Assembly (NCBI RefSeq): GCF_000381545.1
Contig: NZ_KB906674.1
Coordinates: 399,814-463,813 of the forward strand
Direction: 5' to 3'
From: Rhodonellum psychrophilum GCM71 = DSM 17998
GTDB taxonomy: Bacteria; Bacteroidota; Bacteroidia; Cytophagales; Cyclobacteriaceae
DNA length: 64,000 nucleotides
This document shows positions 17,625-27,033 of this stretch, one piece after another (position 1 is the first letter of the stretch; every line of letters begins with the position of its first letter). The notes beneath the pieces were generated by a model. The model had not been told where the DNA came from and searched no databases. It was given only the letters and a program-made list of their open reading frames with translations. The position numbers were made by a program, and so were the translations under genes.

Positions 17625-18512
17625 ATGTTGAGAATAAATTGCCTATTAATTTGTTTCTTATTGGGGATTGTTTTCCAGCTTAAAGCTCAAATTACCAAGG
17701 AATTTAAAGTGGACCATACCAGGGGCTATGGTCTTGTTCACTTAGATTTTAATGTTTATAAGGGAGTCACGCATATTAAAAAGGGGATGGGGGCCAGCCC
17801 AGTCCATATTTTTTCAAAACTATCCAAAGTCAATATTCTCCCTTCTTTTTCCCAAGAAATCGTGAGCGAGGTCCTTTATACTCAGTTGGTCCATAGAAAT
17901 GTGGAGTCCGAAAACCTTGGGAAAAGCCTTTCCTACAAACTTTTTTCAACCACCAACGAGGATTTCGACCACAAATGGGACATTGAAATGAATTCCAATT
18001 TTCTATATGACCTTCATTTGAATTTTGGAATTGGGAAAGCCTATTTGGATCTCTCCAATCTCCCGGTTTCCAACTGCATCATCAAGACCGCAAGCGCAGA
18101 TGTGAAATTGGATTATAGTAAGAAAATCGCCAATTCAGTTAAAATGGACACCCTCATGGTGACCATCAATATGGGGTCGCTAGATGCCAAAAACATTAAT
18201 TTTTCCAATGCAAAAGAGATGTTTTTTGAGATCAATTATGGAACGGTAGACTTGTTTTTTTCAGAGCCCGTGTCAGAAAGAATCAATATCCATACAATTG
18301 TTGGAGCAGGAAAGGTGAGTCTCGAACTCCCAGCGTATGATCAGCCATTTATCATCAAGGTCAAATCGACACCGATGTGCAGAACCAATATTCCCAAGCA
18401 TTTGAAGGACATTGGGAATAAAACTTATGTAAGTAAAAATTATAAGGAAAACGCAGAAAATCTTATGACTTTTACCATCGATGTTTCTGTTGGATCGGTT
18501 ACCATCAAATAA
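17625..18512 (+). CDS. secreted protein of unknown function
   Basis: A 295-residue exported protein with a signal peptide (hydrophobic to about residue 20, cleavage near LKAQ). The C-terminal half has regular short beta-rich segments with Asn and Gly (INMGSLDAKNINFSNA, EINYGTVDLFF, IVGAGKVSLELP), similar to the DUF4097-like/toast-rack beta-solenoid folds of envelope proteins. No family can be named with confidence. It is alone between the dnaJ terminator and the first repeat copy. Confidence 0.55.
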   Translation: MLRINCLLICFLLGIVFQLKAQITKEFKVDHTRGYGLVHLDFNVYKGVTHIKKGMGASPVHIFSKLSKVNILPSFSQEIVSEVLYTQLVHRNVESENLGKSLSYKLFSTTNEDFDHKWDIEMNSNFLYDLHLNFGIGKAYLDLSNLPVSNCIIKTASADVKLDYSKKIANSVKMDTLMVTINMGSLDAKNINFSNAKEMFFEINYGTVDLFFSEPVSERINIHTIVGAGKVSLELPAYDQPFIIKVKSTPMCRTNIPKHLKDIGNKTYVSKNYKENAENLMTFTIDVSVGSVTIK

Positions 18513-18540
18513 TTATTTTAAAACTGATCCATTTGTGGTA

Positions 18541-18713
18541 TAAACCGAAATATGCATTGGATTTACAAGCATGGGTTCAATCTTCAGGAAAATCAGACTA
18601 TTGGGAGAATAGGGTCTATTCTCGATATGGTGAAGTAAAAAACAATAAACAACCGACTGATTATATAGTATTTTTAGGCTAGAATTGAATTGGTAATGCA
18701 TAAAACGGGTTTA
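18541..18713 (+). repeat. inverted-repeat-bounded element, copy A
   Basis: 173-bp element between two genes. Its ends are imperfect inverted repeats: left TAAACCGAAATATGCATT, right (reverse-complemented) TAAACCCGTTTTATGCATT. Internal blocks shared with copies B (20931-21101) and C (27034-27209) include AATCAGACTATTGGGAG and AATGCATAAAA. It has no coding capacity and resembles a MITE or a structured intergenic RNA element. Confidence 0.75.
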
Positions 18714-18729
18714 ATAAATCTTTGTCAAA

Positions 18730-19629
18730 TTGGAAATTCTTAAGATTCAGGATTTAAGTAAATCATTTGGTCAGCAACCAGCACTGTCTCATATTGATCT
18801 TGTGGTCCCCAGAGGTGTTATCTTTGGTCTTTTAGGCCCAAATGGAGCAGGGAAAACAACCCTGATCAGGATTATCAACCAAATTATTGATGGCGATTCA
18901 GGTCTGATTCTTTTCAAGGGGGAGCCTTTGAGTTCCAAGCACATTTCCCAAATTGGCTACTTGCCTGAAGAGCGCGGCCTTTATAAAAAAATGAAAGTCT
19001 GGGATCAACTGATCTATTTTGCCAGACTCAAGGGCATGTCTGCTTCGATGGCAAAAGAGAAAGTCAAATATTGGTTGGAAAAGCTTGAGATTTCCTCTTG
19101 GAGGGAAAAACGTATTGAAGATCTATCCAAGGGAATGGCCCAGAAAGTCCAATTCATCTCTACAGTCATTCACGAACCCGAATTGTTGATCCTCGACGAA
19201 CCTTTTTCAGGCTTTGACCCAATGAATGCCGAGATCATCAAAAATGAGATTCTGGAATTGAAAGACAAAGGGATCACCGTTGTCTTGTCCACACACAGAA
19301 TGGAATCCGTGGAATTGCTTTGCGATGAAATCGCCATGATCCACAAGTCCAAAAAGATACTTGAGGGAAAGCTTTCCGACATAAAAAGGAAATTCAGGCC
19401 CCACGTTTATCAAGTTGCATTAAGTCCTAACGGAACCCAAATGCCAGCGGAATGGGGAATCCATCGGACATCCGACAAAGTCGAAATCCAAGTTCCCTTG
19501 AACGGCAAAAGGCCAAATCAATTGCTACTGGAACTCATGTCCTTTGGAGACATCTTGGAGTTTAGGGAGATCCTTCCCACCATGGAGGAATTATTCATTC
19601 AACAGGTTAAATCACATCCGCATGGGTAA
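18730..19629 (+). CDS. ABC transporter ATP-binding protein
   Basis: A 299-residue ATPase of an ABC-2 exporter (NatA-like). Walker A GPNGAGKT at 36-43, signature LSKGMAQKVQ and Walker B LLILDEPFSGFDP are intact, with the C-terminal extension common in DUF4162-bearing exporter ATPases. The start is TTG at 18730, supported by the family start EILKIQDLSKSFG. It overlaps the permease gene by 8 bases. The pair lies between two direct copies of a repeat element. Confidence 0.92.
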   Translation: MEILKIQDLSKSFGQQPALSHIDLVVPRGVIFGLLGPNGAGKTTLIRIINQIIDGDSGLILFKGEPLSSKHISQIGYLPEERGLYKKMKVWDQLIYFARLKGMSASMAKEKVKYWLEKLEISSWREKRIEDLSKGMAQKVQFISTVIHEPELLILDEPFSGFDPMNAEIIKNEILELKDKGITVVLSTHRMESVELLCDEIAMIHKSKKILEGKLSDIKRKFRPHVYQVALSPNGTQMPAEWGIHRTSDKVEIQVPLNGKRPNQLLLELMSFGDILEFREILPTMEELFIQQVKSHPHG

Positions 19630-20929
19630 AATATTTTTGGTCATTCAAAGGGAATACTTTTCTCGAGTCAAAAAGAGATCTTTTTTGTTGGCGACAATAT
19701 TGACGCCTTTGATTTTTCCAGCCATTATGGGCTTGTTTCTTTGGATTTCTGTGGGAGAAAAAGATGGCTTTTCCCTGAGGATCATCGAAGTTGTAGATGA
19801 AAATGATTTGTTTTTTTTGGAAAGCTCGGAGCAATATGCCTTTTCATTTTCCAAAATCAGCAGAGAAGAGGGGAAACTCATGGTTCAAGAGGGAGAACGG
19901 TTCGGTTTCCTATACATTCCGAAAATTGAGCTTTCCAAACCTGCTGGAATTGTGTATTTCGGAGAGAAAAATCCAAGTATGAGTCTGATCAGTACGCTTG
20001 AAAGCAGCCTAAAGCGTACCATCGAAGAACAGCGTCTCTACCAATCAGGAATTGACCCAAATGTCATTGATGCTTTCAGAACAAAAGTTTCGATCCAATC
20101 CGTCACATTGGACAATGCCGGCGAGGAAAAAATATCCGATGCCACGGTCAATTATGGGATTGGGTTTTTTGCGGGAATCATGATTTATGTATTTATTTTT
20201 GTTTACGGAAATCAAATCATGCAGGGCGTTATCGAAGAGAAATCCAGTCGGATTGTGGAAATACTGGTCTCCTCTATCAAGCCTTTTCAGCTTATGCTTG
20301 GTAAAATAATTGGGATCGGAGCGGTGGGCTTGACCCAGTTTTTGATTTGGATGCTTCTGATAGGGACCATTACTTCCATTGTAATGGGGTATTTCGGACT
20401 CCAAATGCCTCAACAACAAGCTATGGAAATGGCCAACCCGGAATTGGGTTTGCTTATGGATGATTCTTTTGACAGCAACAACATCATTCAGGTGTTGCAA
20501 GGAATTGATTTCGTCAAAATCACCTTGATGTTCCTTTTTTACTTTATCGGTGGCTATTTGCTCTATGGTGCTTTTTTTGCGGCAATAGGGGCGGCTGTAG
20601 ACAGCCCTTCCGACGCCCAACAATTTATGCTTCCGGTAACTATTCCATTGATCATTGCTTATTTGGGGCTTTTCATCTTTGTTTTGGATGATCCCAATAG
20701 CAGGGTTTCTTTTTGGTTGTCGGTGATCCCTTTCACTTCGCCAATAGCCATGATGGGTAGGGCCAGTTATGGTGTTCCCGCTTTCGATTTGATACTTTCA
20801 ATGGGGTTTTTGGTTTTGGCTTTTCTATTCACGACTTGGTTTGCCGGGAAGATTTATCGGATAGGTATTTTGATTCATGGTGCCAAAGTGAATTATAAAA
20901 CACTTTGGAAATGGATTACCACCAGTTGA
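19622..20929 (+). CDS. ABC-2 type transporter permease
   Basis: A 435-residue permease paired with the upstream ATPase. The ATG at 19622 is preferred over a frame opening 78 bases earlier, because it begins MGKIFLVIQREYFSRVKKRSF, the usual amphipathic start, and gives an 8-base overlap with the ATPase. One span near residue 20, a large periplasmic domain (about 45-180), then about five spans follow, with EEKSSRIVEILVSSIKP typical of NatB-like Na+ or drug exporters. The substrate is unknown. Confidence 0.9.
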   Translation: MGKIFLVIQREYFSRVKKRSFLLATILTPLIFPAIMGLFLWISVGEKDGFSLRIIEVVDENDLFFLESSEQYAFSFSKISREEGKLMVQEGERFGFLYIPKIELSKPAGIVYFGEKNPSMSLISTLESSLKRTIEEQRLYQSGIDPNVIDAFRTKVSIQSVTLDNAGEEKISDATVNYGIGFFAGIMIYVFIFVYGNQIMQGVIEEKSSRIVEILVSSIKPFQLMLGKIIGIGAVGLTQFLIWMLLIGTITSIVMGYFGLQMPQQQAMEMANPELGLLMDDSFDSNNIIQVLQGIDFVKITLMFLFYFIGGYLLYGAFFAAIGAAVDSPSDAQQFMLPVTIPLIIAYLGLFIFVLDDPNSRVSFWLSVIPFTSPIAMMGRASYGVPAFDLILSMGFLVLAFLFTTWFAGKIYRIGILIHGAKVNYKTLWKWITTS

Positions 20930-20930
20930 T

Positions 20931-21101
20931 TAAACCCGAAAGATGCAATAGATTTCCACATGGGGTTGAAATTGAAAAAAAACCAGACTTTTGGCAGGAT
21001 AAATCCCGACACCAGTAGGAGAATTTAAAAACAGTAAATAACCAATTGAATATCAGGTTATTGTAGTATTAAATTGATTTTGCAATGCATAAAATGGGTT
21101 A
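20931..21101 (+). repeat. inverted-repeat-bounded element, copy B
   Basis: 171-bp copy immediately after the ABC permease stop, in the same orientation as copy A. Left end TAAACCCGAAAGATGCAAT; right end reverse-complemented TAACCCATTTTATGCATT. It shares AACCAGACTTTTGG and ACCAGTAGGAGAATT with the other copies. The permease stop is one base before it, so the insertion may have shaped the operon end. Confidence 0.75.
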
Positions 21102-21108
21102 AAAAATG

Positions 21109-21156
21109 AGCCCCACAAAAAAAACCGGCGGATAGCCGGTTTTTTTTGTGGGGTCA
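21109..21156. terminator. large two-way terminator between ABC operon and dps
   Basis: Near-perfect inverted repeat: CCCCACAAAAAAAACCGGC / GCCGGTTTTTTTTGTGGGG with a 5-base loop. It has A- and T-runs inside the stem and serves both converging transcripts. Confidence 0.9.
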
Positions 21157-21166
21157 AACTCCTGTC

Positions 21167-21637
21167 TTACTTCAAATAAGCAGAAAGCATCCAAACGATT
21201 TTCTCTTTTGCAGTGATATAATCACTGATCAAGGTGACGGTTCCTTCGTCATTTTGGGCTGAAGCCGTCTCGATGACATCTCTTTCCAATTCCAAAAGGG
21301 TATTCAGGTTGTCTCTGACAATCTCCACCATTTTCTTCGGGTCTGTGATGTTTTTGGCTTCCTTGATTTTTGAATTTTTAAGGAATTCCTCAAATGAGGA
21401 GTAGGGTCTTTCTCCTAAAGTCAAGATCCGCTCAGCAGTCTCATCGATGCCCAAGTTTGCAGCATTATAAAGTTCTTCGAATTTAGCATGCAATTCAAAA
21501 AAATTTGCGCCGCTAACATTCCAATGAAAATTTCTAAGATTTTGGTAATAAACTTCATAATTGGCAAGAAGCCCATTCAGTTTTACTACGGAGGCCTTAC
21601 TTTCTTTTATTTCTAATCCGATGTCGTTAGTGCTCAT
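21167..21637 (-). CDS. dps: Dps family ferritin-like DNA-protecting protein
   Basis: A 156-residue miniferritin that oxidises and stores iron and shields DNA under stress. The ferroxidase ligands sit at exactly the family spacing: His38 (NFHWN), His50 (FFELHAKF), Asp65 and Glu69 (GIDETAER). The N-terminal extension is short, so DNA binding is uncertain. A 20-codon hydrophobic open frame precedes it by 18 bases. Confidence 0.93.
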   Translation of the reverse strand: MSTNDIGLEIKESKASVVKLNGLLANYEVYYQNLRNFHWNVSGANFFELHAKFEELYNAANLGIDETAERILTLGERPYSSFEEFLKNSKIKEAKNITDPKKMVEIVRDNLNTLLELERDVIETASAQNDEGTVTLISDYITAKEKIVWMLSAYLK

Positions 21638-21655
21638 ATTATTTCTATTTTTGAT

Positions 21656-21718
21656 TTAAATAATTAATACCAATACAACAAATATGAGGCCAGCGAAGCT
21701 GAAAAGTAATTTTGTCAT
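21656..21718 (-). CDS. possible 20-residue hydrophobic leader peptide upstream of dps
   Basis: Below usual gene-calling limits. ATG at 21718, stop TAA at 21656, encoding MTKLLFSF then AGLIFVVLVLII: almost entirely a membrane span. It ends 18 bases before the dps start. It may be a tiny membrane peptide, a leader controlling dps, or chance in AT-rich DNA. No clear ribosome binding site is visible. Confidence 0.25.
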   Translation of the reverse strand: MTKLLFSFAGLIFVVLVLII

Positions 21719-21786
21719 ATTGATAATATCTATGTACAAATTGAGTTTCCTATAATGAAACTCCCAACCAATCTTTTTGTTAGAAA

Positions 21787-23025
21787 ATGAAGAACAGACT
21801 TCAGGACATTGCTACTTTGGATTTGGTCCAAAATAAAAATAGGATAAAATGGCTTATTTTTATTTGTTCCATGGTGATCGGCTTTGGGTCCATTTATTAT
21901 ACAAATAGGCTTGTTGAAGAATTGAAAGAAAGGGAAAAGAGACAGATAGAACTTTTGGCAAAGGCCTTGGAATACGCTTCCCTGTATACAGAGAATCTCA
22001 ATTTTATCAATCAAGAAATCATCCAAGAGAACAATTCGATACCGGTCATCGTCGTCGATGCCTATGACAACCCGATTGAATATCGGAATATCAAACTCAA
22101 TAAGAATCTCAAAAAGGATGAGGTTCTGGAAATCCTTAAAGAAGAGTTGGTCAAGATGAAAGCTGAATATGAGCCCATCGCGATGGAAGATGCTTTGGTT
22201 TATTACCGAAACTCCGAATTGTTGACTTCCCTCAAGTATTACCCCTACATCCAGCTTTCCGTTATTTTGGTTTTTGGAATCTTGGCCTATGCAGTTTTCA
22301 ACCAATCCAAGGTAGCGGAGCAAAACCGGGTTTGGGCTGGATTGACCAAAGAAACCGCACACCAATTGGGGACGCCGATTGCCTCCCTGATGGCCTGGAT
22401 GGATTACCTGAAGGACTCCCCTGTATGGGAAGAAAATAAGGAGGTAATCCAAGAAATGGACAAGGATGTCGTCAAGCTCCGAATGGTCACCGAAAGGTTT
22501 AGCTCAATTGGAAGTGCCCCGATCATCCAGCCTGAAAATGTATTCCAAGTGGTCGATGAAGCGATTTCTTACCTTAGGCCCCGGATTTCCACAAAAGTGG
22601 AGATGAAGGTCAATGGCTATTCAGAAAACATCGATGCCATGATCAACAAGCCCTTGTTTGAATGGGTAATCGAAAATATTTGCAAAAACGCAGTAGATGC
22701 CATGAAGGGCCAAGGTGTGATTTCGATAGATATCGTCAAGGAAAGTGAGAAATTTGTTTTCGTCGATATTAGCGACACTGGCAAGGGGATGGAGAAGAAT
22801 ATGTACAAGAAAGTTTTCAATCCTGGTTTTACCACCCGAAGGAGGGGTTGGGGTTTGGGACTGACTTTGGCCAAAAGGATTATCGAAGGATACCATAAGG
22901 GGAAAGTTTTCGTCAAGCACTCTGAAACAGGCAAAGGCACCACTTTTCGGATCGTGCTCAACGGGGTGAAGGATAGCATTCCCGAAATCAAGCCAGAAGG
23001 GTTTCTCTATAAAAAATTCAGTTAA
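21787..23025 (+). CDS. sensor histidine kinase
   Basis: A 412-residue inner-membrane kinase: spans at about 22-38 and 154-172 with a small periplasmic domain between, then a dimerisation helix with phosphoacceptor His192 in KETAHQLGTPIASL. The HATPase domain follows, with the N box ENICKNAVDAMKG, G1 DTGKGM, F box FNPGFTT and G2 RGWGLGL. No response regulator gene is adjacent, so it is an orphan kinase here. The sensed signal is unknown. Confidence 0.92.
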   Translation: MKNRLQDIATLDLVQNKNRIKWLIFICSMVIGFGSIYYTNRLVEELKEREKRQIELLAKALEYASLYTENLNFINQEIIQENNSIPVIVVDAYDNPIEYRNIKLNKNLKKDEVLEILKEELVKMKAEYEPIAMEDALVYYRNSELLTSLKYYPYIQLSVILVFGILAYAVFNQSKVAEQNRVWAGLTKETAHQLGTPIASLMAWMDYLKDSPVWEENKEVIQEMDKDVVKLRMVTERFSSIGSAPIIQPENVFQVVDEAISYLRPRISTKVEMKVNGYSENIDAMINKPLFEWVIENICKNAVDAMKGQGVISIDIVKESEKFVFVDISDTGKGMEKNMYKKVFNPGFTTRRRGWGLGLTLAKRIIEGYHKGKVFVKHSETGKGTTFRIVLNGVKDSIPEIKPEGFLYKKFS

Positions 23026-23091
23026 ATTAGCCATACATGATAGGCTTACGGCTTTCCCATTTTCTGTTTTCCAAATCTTCCAATAAAAACG

Positions 23092-23099
23092 TACCTTTG
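23092..23099 (+). promoter_or_regulatory. -7 promoter box before prfC
   Basis: TACCTTTG, 26 bases before the prfC ATG; only a weak T-rich stretch is seen at -33. Confidence 0.5.
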
Positions 23100-23125
23100 T
23101 GGACTGAATTTAAGATTGCCCAAAA

Positions 23126-24709
23126 ATGAGTTTGACAAAAGAGATTGAAAAGAGAAGAACCTTTGCCATCATTGCCCACCCGGATGCTGGAAAAACCACT
23201 TTGACAGAAAAGCTGTTACTTTTTGGCGGTGCTATTCAAACCGCAGGAGCTGTTAAATCCAACAAAATCGATACTTCTACTAAATCCGATTGGATGGAAA
23301 TCGAAAAGCAACGGGGAATTTCTGTTGCCACCTCTGTAATGGGATTTGAGTATAAGGGAATGAAAATCAATTTACTTGATACTCCAGGTCACCAAGATTT
23401 TGCGGAAGACACCTACCGGACACTTACTGCAGTGGATTCGGTGATCATGGTTATTGACTGTGTAAAAGGCGTGGAAATCCAGACGGAAAAACTAATGGAA
23501 GTCTGTAGGATGCGAAATACACCGGTAATCTGTTTTATCAATAAACTGGATAGAGAAGGTCGTGACCCCTATGATTTGCTGGATGAGGTCGAAGAAAAGC
23601 TGAACATTCAGGTACGCCCACTTTCCTGGCCAATAAGTATGGGGAAAGGCTTCAAAGGTGTCTATAATCTTTTTGACAAAAAGTTAAACCTATTCACCCC
23701 GAGTCAAAGAAAACTCAGCGATGACAGGTTGACCATTGAAAATCTGGAGGATTCTAATTTGGAGGAACTCGTCGGGATGAACAATGCCAAACAGCTTCGG
23801 GAGGATGTGGAGCTGATCGAAGGTGTTTATCCGGATTTTGACCCCAAAGAATATCTGGAAGGAAAAGTAGCACCTGTATTTTTCGGGTCAGCGGTCAATA
23901 ATTTTGGGGTAAACGAAATGCTGGATACTTTTATCAAAATTGCGCCAGCACCCAAAAGCCGATTTACGGAAGAAAGGGAAGTCAAGCCCGATGAGTCTAA
24001 GTTTTCTGGATTTGTTTTTAAAATCCACGCCAATATGGATCCGAATCACCGGAACCGTATTGCCTTCTTGAGGATTTGCTCTGGCAAATTCGAGAGGAAC
24101 AAGCCTTATAACCATGTCCGAGGCCCAAAACCGCTTCGTTTTTCCAACGTTACCCAGTTTATGGCCCAGGATCGAGAAATCGTAGATGAAGCCTATCCTG
24201 GTGATATTATCGGTTTGTACGATACCGGAAACCTCAAAATAGGGGATACCTTGACCGAAGGAGAAAATATGACCTTCAAGGGAATCCCCAGTTTCTCCCC
24301 TGAGATTTTCAAAGAGGTGATCAATAAAGACGCCATGAAAACCAAGCAATTGGAGAAGGGCCTCAAGCAATTGATGGAAGAAGGTGTCGCCCAATTGTTT
24401 ACCTTTGACATGGGTTCCAGAAAAGTGGTGGGAACTGTGGGGCAACTCCAGTTTGAGGTCATTCAGTTTAGATTGAAACAGGAATACAACGCCTCTGTTG
24501 AATTTGCTCCGATGAACCTCTACAAAGCCTGCTGGATAAGCAGCAAGGACAAGAAGCAATTGGATGAATTTGTGCGTTCCAAAAACAGGCATATTGCCCG
24601 TGACAAAGACGGTAAGTTGGTTTTTATGGCCGAGTCAAAGTCATGGTTGCAAATGGTTCAGGACAATTATCCAGATATTGAATTCCATTTCACTTCTGAA
24701 TTTCAATAG
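23126..24709 (+). CDS. prfC: peptide chain release factor 3
   Basis: Translational GTPase that recycles release factors 1 and 2 from the ribosome. At 527 residues it is full length: G1 AHPDAGKTT, switch segment [15 protein letters not shown]3 DTPGHQDF, G4 NKLDREG, then beta-barrel domain 2 and the C-terminal domain ending in ...[12 protein letters not shown]. It is the RF3 form and not EF-G because it lacks domains IV and V. It has its own promoter-like box. Confidence 0.96.
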   Translation: MSLTKEIEKRRTFAIIAHPDAGKTTLTEKLLLFGGAIQTAGAVKSNKIDTSTKSDWMEIEKQRGISVATSVMGFEYKGMKINLLDTPGHQDFAEDTYRTLTAVDSVIMVIDCVKGVEIQTEKLMEVCRMRNTPVICFINKLDREGRDPYDLLDEVEEKLNIQVRPLSWPISMGKGFKGVYNLFDKKLNLFTPSQRKLSDDRLTIENLEDSNLEELVGMNNAKQLREDVELIEGVYPDFDPKEYLEGKVAPVFFGSAVNNFGVNEMLDTFIKIAPAPKSRFTEEREVKPDESKFSGFVFKIHANMDPNHRNRIAFLRICSGKFERNKPYNHVRGPKPLRFSNVTQFMAQDREIVDEAYPGDIIGLYDTGNLKIGDTLTEGENMTFKGIPSFSPEIFKEVINKDAMKTKQLEKGLKQLMEEGVAQLFTFDMGSRKVVGTVGQLQFEVIQFRLKQEYNASVEFAPMNLYKACWISSKDKKQLDEFVRSKNRHIARDKDGKLVFMAESKSWLQMVQDNYPDIEFHFTSEFQ

Positions 24710-24880
24710 AAAAACAAGTTTTAGGTTGCCAATCGGCGCCAAACAATACAGGGGAATGAAATTTTGATTGCAGTAAGGGATCAAAATTTATTTTCAAAAG
24801 GGCCGAGGCCAAACATTCACAAAAATATTGATGGAGAATGGATTTCTGATTTATTCCTTCATCCTTTAAAATTCAATGAA

Positions 24881-25615
24881 ATGAGAAAAAAACCATTTAC
24901 GGTCGTCTACGAAGACAATCACTTGCTTGTGGTAAATAAAGCAGCAGGTGTTTTGGTTCAGGGAGACAAGACCAAGGACAAAACCCTGACGGATTATTGC
25001 CGGGAATATATAGCGGAAAAATACGACAAGCCAGGAGCTGTTTTTTTACATCCGGTTCATCGATTGGACAGACCTGTCAGCGGATTGGTCATCTTCGCCA
25101 GAACCTCCAAAGCACTGGAAAGGATGATGGAACTCTTCCGCAAGCGGGATATTCATAAAGTTTATTGGGCTATTGTCAAAAAGAAGCCCAAAGAGGAATT
25201 GGAAAAACTGACCCATTGGTTGGTGAAGGACGAGCAGAGAAATGTGGTGACTGCTTACGATATGGAAGTCGAAGGTTCCCAAAAGGCTGAACTGACTTAT
25301 AAAAGGTTGGGAACTCTGAATGACCACTGGCTCATGGAAGTCAGGCCAGTTTCGGGAAGACCACACCAGATCAGGGTGCAGCTATCGTCCATCAGGTGTC
25401 CGATCCGAGGAGATTTGAAGTATGGTTTTGCCAAACCCAATATAGATGCCAGCATTAACCTGCATGCCTTTCAATTGGTTTTTGTCCACCCGATCAGAAA
25501 AGAAAAATTGTATTTGAGAGCAGCGCTTCCGGAGGAGCCTTTCTGGGAGCAATTCCTGGAATTTGAAAACATCAAAGCCAAAGACCAACACATCGACAAT
25601 ACCTTCAGTGGTTAA
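24881..25615 (+). CDS. RluA-family pseudouridine synthase
   Basis: Converts uridine to pseudouridine in rRNA or tRNA. The ATG at 24881 is chosen, giving 244 residues and the normal start RKKPFTVVYEDNHLLVVNK; the frame is open from 24764, but the added 39 residues do not look like the family. The catalytic Asp is in HPVHRLDRPVSG, and the RPVSGRPHQIRVQL motif is present. There is no S4 domain, so it is the short RluA/RluC-like core. The exact target site is unknown. Terminator at 25627-25662. Confidence 0.92.
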   Translation: MRKKPFTVVYEDNHLLVVNKAAGVLVQGDKTKDKTLTDYCREYIAEKYDKPGAVFLHPVHRLDRPVSGLVIFARTSKALERMMELFRKRDIHKVYWAIVKKKPKEELEKLTHWLVKDEQRNVVTAYDMEVEGSQKAELTYKRLGTLNDHWLMEVRPVSGRPHQIRVQLSSIRCPIRGDLKYGFAKPNIDASINLHAFQLVFVHPIRKEKLYLRAALPEEPFWEQFLEFENIKAKDQHIDNTFSG

Positions 25616-25626
25616 TCAAAAAAATT

Positions 25627-25662
25627 AAAGCAATGGGGAACCTTAGGGATTCCCCATTGCTT
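25627..25662. terminator. terminator after pseudouridine synthase gene
   Basis: AAAGCAATGGGGAA / TTCCCCATTGCTTT stem with an 8-9-base loop. T-run weak on plus, better on minus. Confidence 0.7.
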
Positions 25663-25847
25663 TAGAATTTAGAATCCGATGCCCTATAGCTTCATTTTGA
25701 TGCGGTGTTTTTTTAAGGCTGTAAAATATCCTTTCCCAGAGCTGGGATTTATCTCTGACAATTGCGAACCCCCAAATAAGAGAATTGGGTTGTGACTGGG
25801 AAAACTTCCGAAAATTGAATATCATTGATATTCCAAAAACCAAATCC

Positions 25848-26354
25848 ATGAACACGAAAATTTTGCTCTCCTTTTTCTGTCTGATTTTTTTGTTGCTTGG
25901 TTGTGGTGCCAAACAAGAGCCCAAAACAATTTATATCGTGCGACATGCCGAAAAATTATTGAATGTTGACGATCCAACATTGAATGTGGCAGGAACGGTT
26001 AGGGCAAAGAAATTGGGCCAAATCATGTCTGACAAGGAGATTGCGCACGTTTTCTCCACGAATACCATTCGGACCAAGGCCACTGTACAACCGGTGATAG
26101 ACCAAAGTGGACTGGAAATAGAGTTCTATGATCCCAAAAACCATGATGATTTGGTCAAGGAGTTGAAAAATAGGAAGGGAAATATGCTTGTCGTGGGACA
26201 TAGCAATACTGTTCATCATTTGGCCAATTATTTTGTTGGAAAATCTGACCCATATCCAGAATTGACAGACATTGAATATAATTTTATTTTTGTGGTGTCC
26301 TTAAACCCTAACGGGACATCTCGTGTGGAACGTAAAATTTACAGGGATTTTTGA
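25848..26354 (+). CDS. histidine phosphatase superfamily lipoprotein
   Basis: A 168-residue protein in the phosphoglycerate-mutase/SixA fold. ATG at 25848 gives a lipoprotein signal ending in LLLGC (Cys19); a longer frame from 25785 would bury this signal. The phosphohistidine motif is VRHAEK (His33), and the second active-site His is in VVGHSNTVHH. Being anchored outside the inner membrane, it may act on periplasmic phosphoesters; the substrate is unknown. Confidence 0.85.
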   Translation: MNTKILLSFFCLIFLLLGCGAKQEPKTIYIVRHAEKLLNVDDPTLNVAGTVRAKKLGQIMSDKEIAHVFSTNTIRTKATVQPVIDQSGLEIEFYDPKNHDDLVKELKNRKGNMLVVGHSNTVHHLANYFVGKSDPYPELTDIEYNFIFVVSLNPNGTSRVERKIYRDF

Positions 26355-26448
26355 AATCAAATTATTCTCTTGAAAACCATTTGATATCTATCCCGTAATA
26401 AAATTCATTCAATAAAATTTATTTTAACGCTGTTTAAATTCTATTGCC

Positions 26449-26745
26449 ATGAAAAAGATTTTACTTCTATCCCTGTTGTTTTCTTTCTTAGCCATGTCAG
26501 CTTGCAGCAATGAAGATGCCGAACAAAACAATCTGATGAAGGCACGGGAAGTCGCTTACAATTCATTGTCCGAGGCTGAGAAAGCGACGGTAATCACGAA
26601 TTGGAAAGAGGCTGAAGTCAGAACCTTTGAAAGTGGGCAATACCTTGTCCTCTTCAACACAACCGAAGATGCACTTTTGGGGCCCATTGGGGTTTTGGTC
26701 AACGCGGTTACGTTTGTGGTGGAAGGGACCACCCCTAGGTATTGA
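26449..26745 (+). CDS. small lipoprotein of unknown function
   Basis: A 98-residue protein with a strong lipoprotein signal (MKKILLLSLLFSFLAMSAC, Cys19). The mature part has a helical segment (ARE..AYNSLSEAEKATVI) and a beta-like C-terminal part with GPIGVLVNA. No family was recognised. It is 94 bases after the histidine phosphatase lipoprotein and could share its transcript. Confidence 0.65.
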   Translation: MKKILLLSLLFSFLAMSACSNEDAEQNNLMKAREVAYNSLSEAEKATVITNWKEAEVRTFESGQYLVLFNTTEDALLGPIGVLVNAVTFVVEGTTPRY

Positions 26746-27033
26746 GGATTTGGGAGTGATCCTATTTAGAAAATTTTTCAACAATCAAATCGATCTGGTT
26801 CACTTCGGTAAATTTCATCATCACAAAAAGCTTTTGTTTTGGCTTTGATACCCGTTTTTCTGAAATTCCTTAATTTAAATTCCAATTTATACATATCGGA
26901 TTTTTTTGGCAATTGGCTTATCCTGAATTTTTTAAGTTTGGAAGTCAATAATTCTCGATGATAAGGTTTTCACCCTCCAGATGAATCTCATTTGATTTTC
27001 ATATTCCGGTTGGTTAGCACATCCAGAAGAACC
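26746..27033. other. intergenic DNA before repeat copy C
   Basis: AT-rich stretch with only short chance frames. No terminator, RNA or repeat was recognised; the region from 27034 on is the repeat. Confidence 0.4.

Noticed and set aside
18541-21101. Composite transposon made of repeats A and B around the ABC operon
   Set aside because: No transposase and the repeats are only about 170 bp; kept as a flanking-repeat observation only.
24764-24880. N-terminal extension of the pseudouridine synthase from a TTG
   Set aside because: The extra 39 residues do not fit the family; ATG at 24881 gives the standard start.
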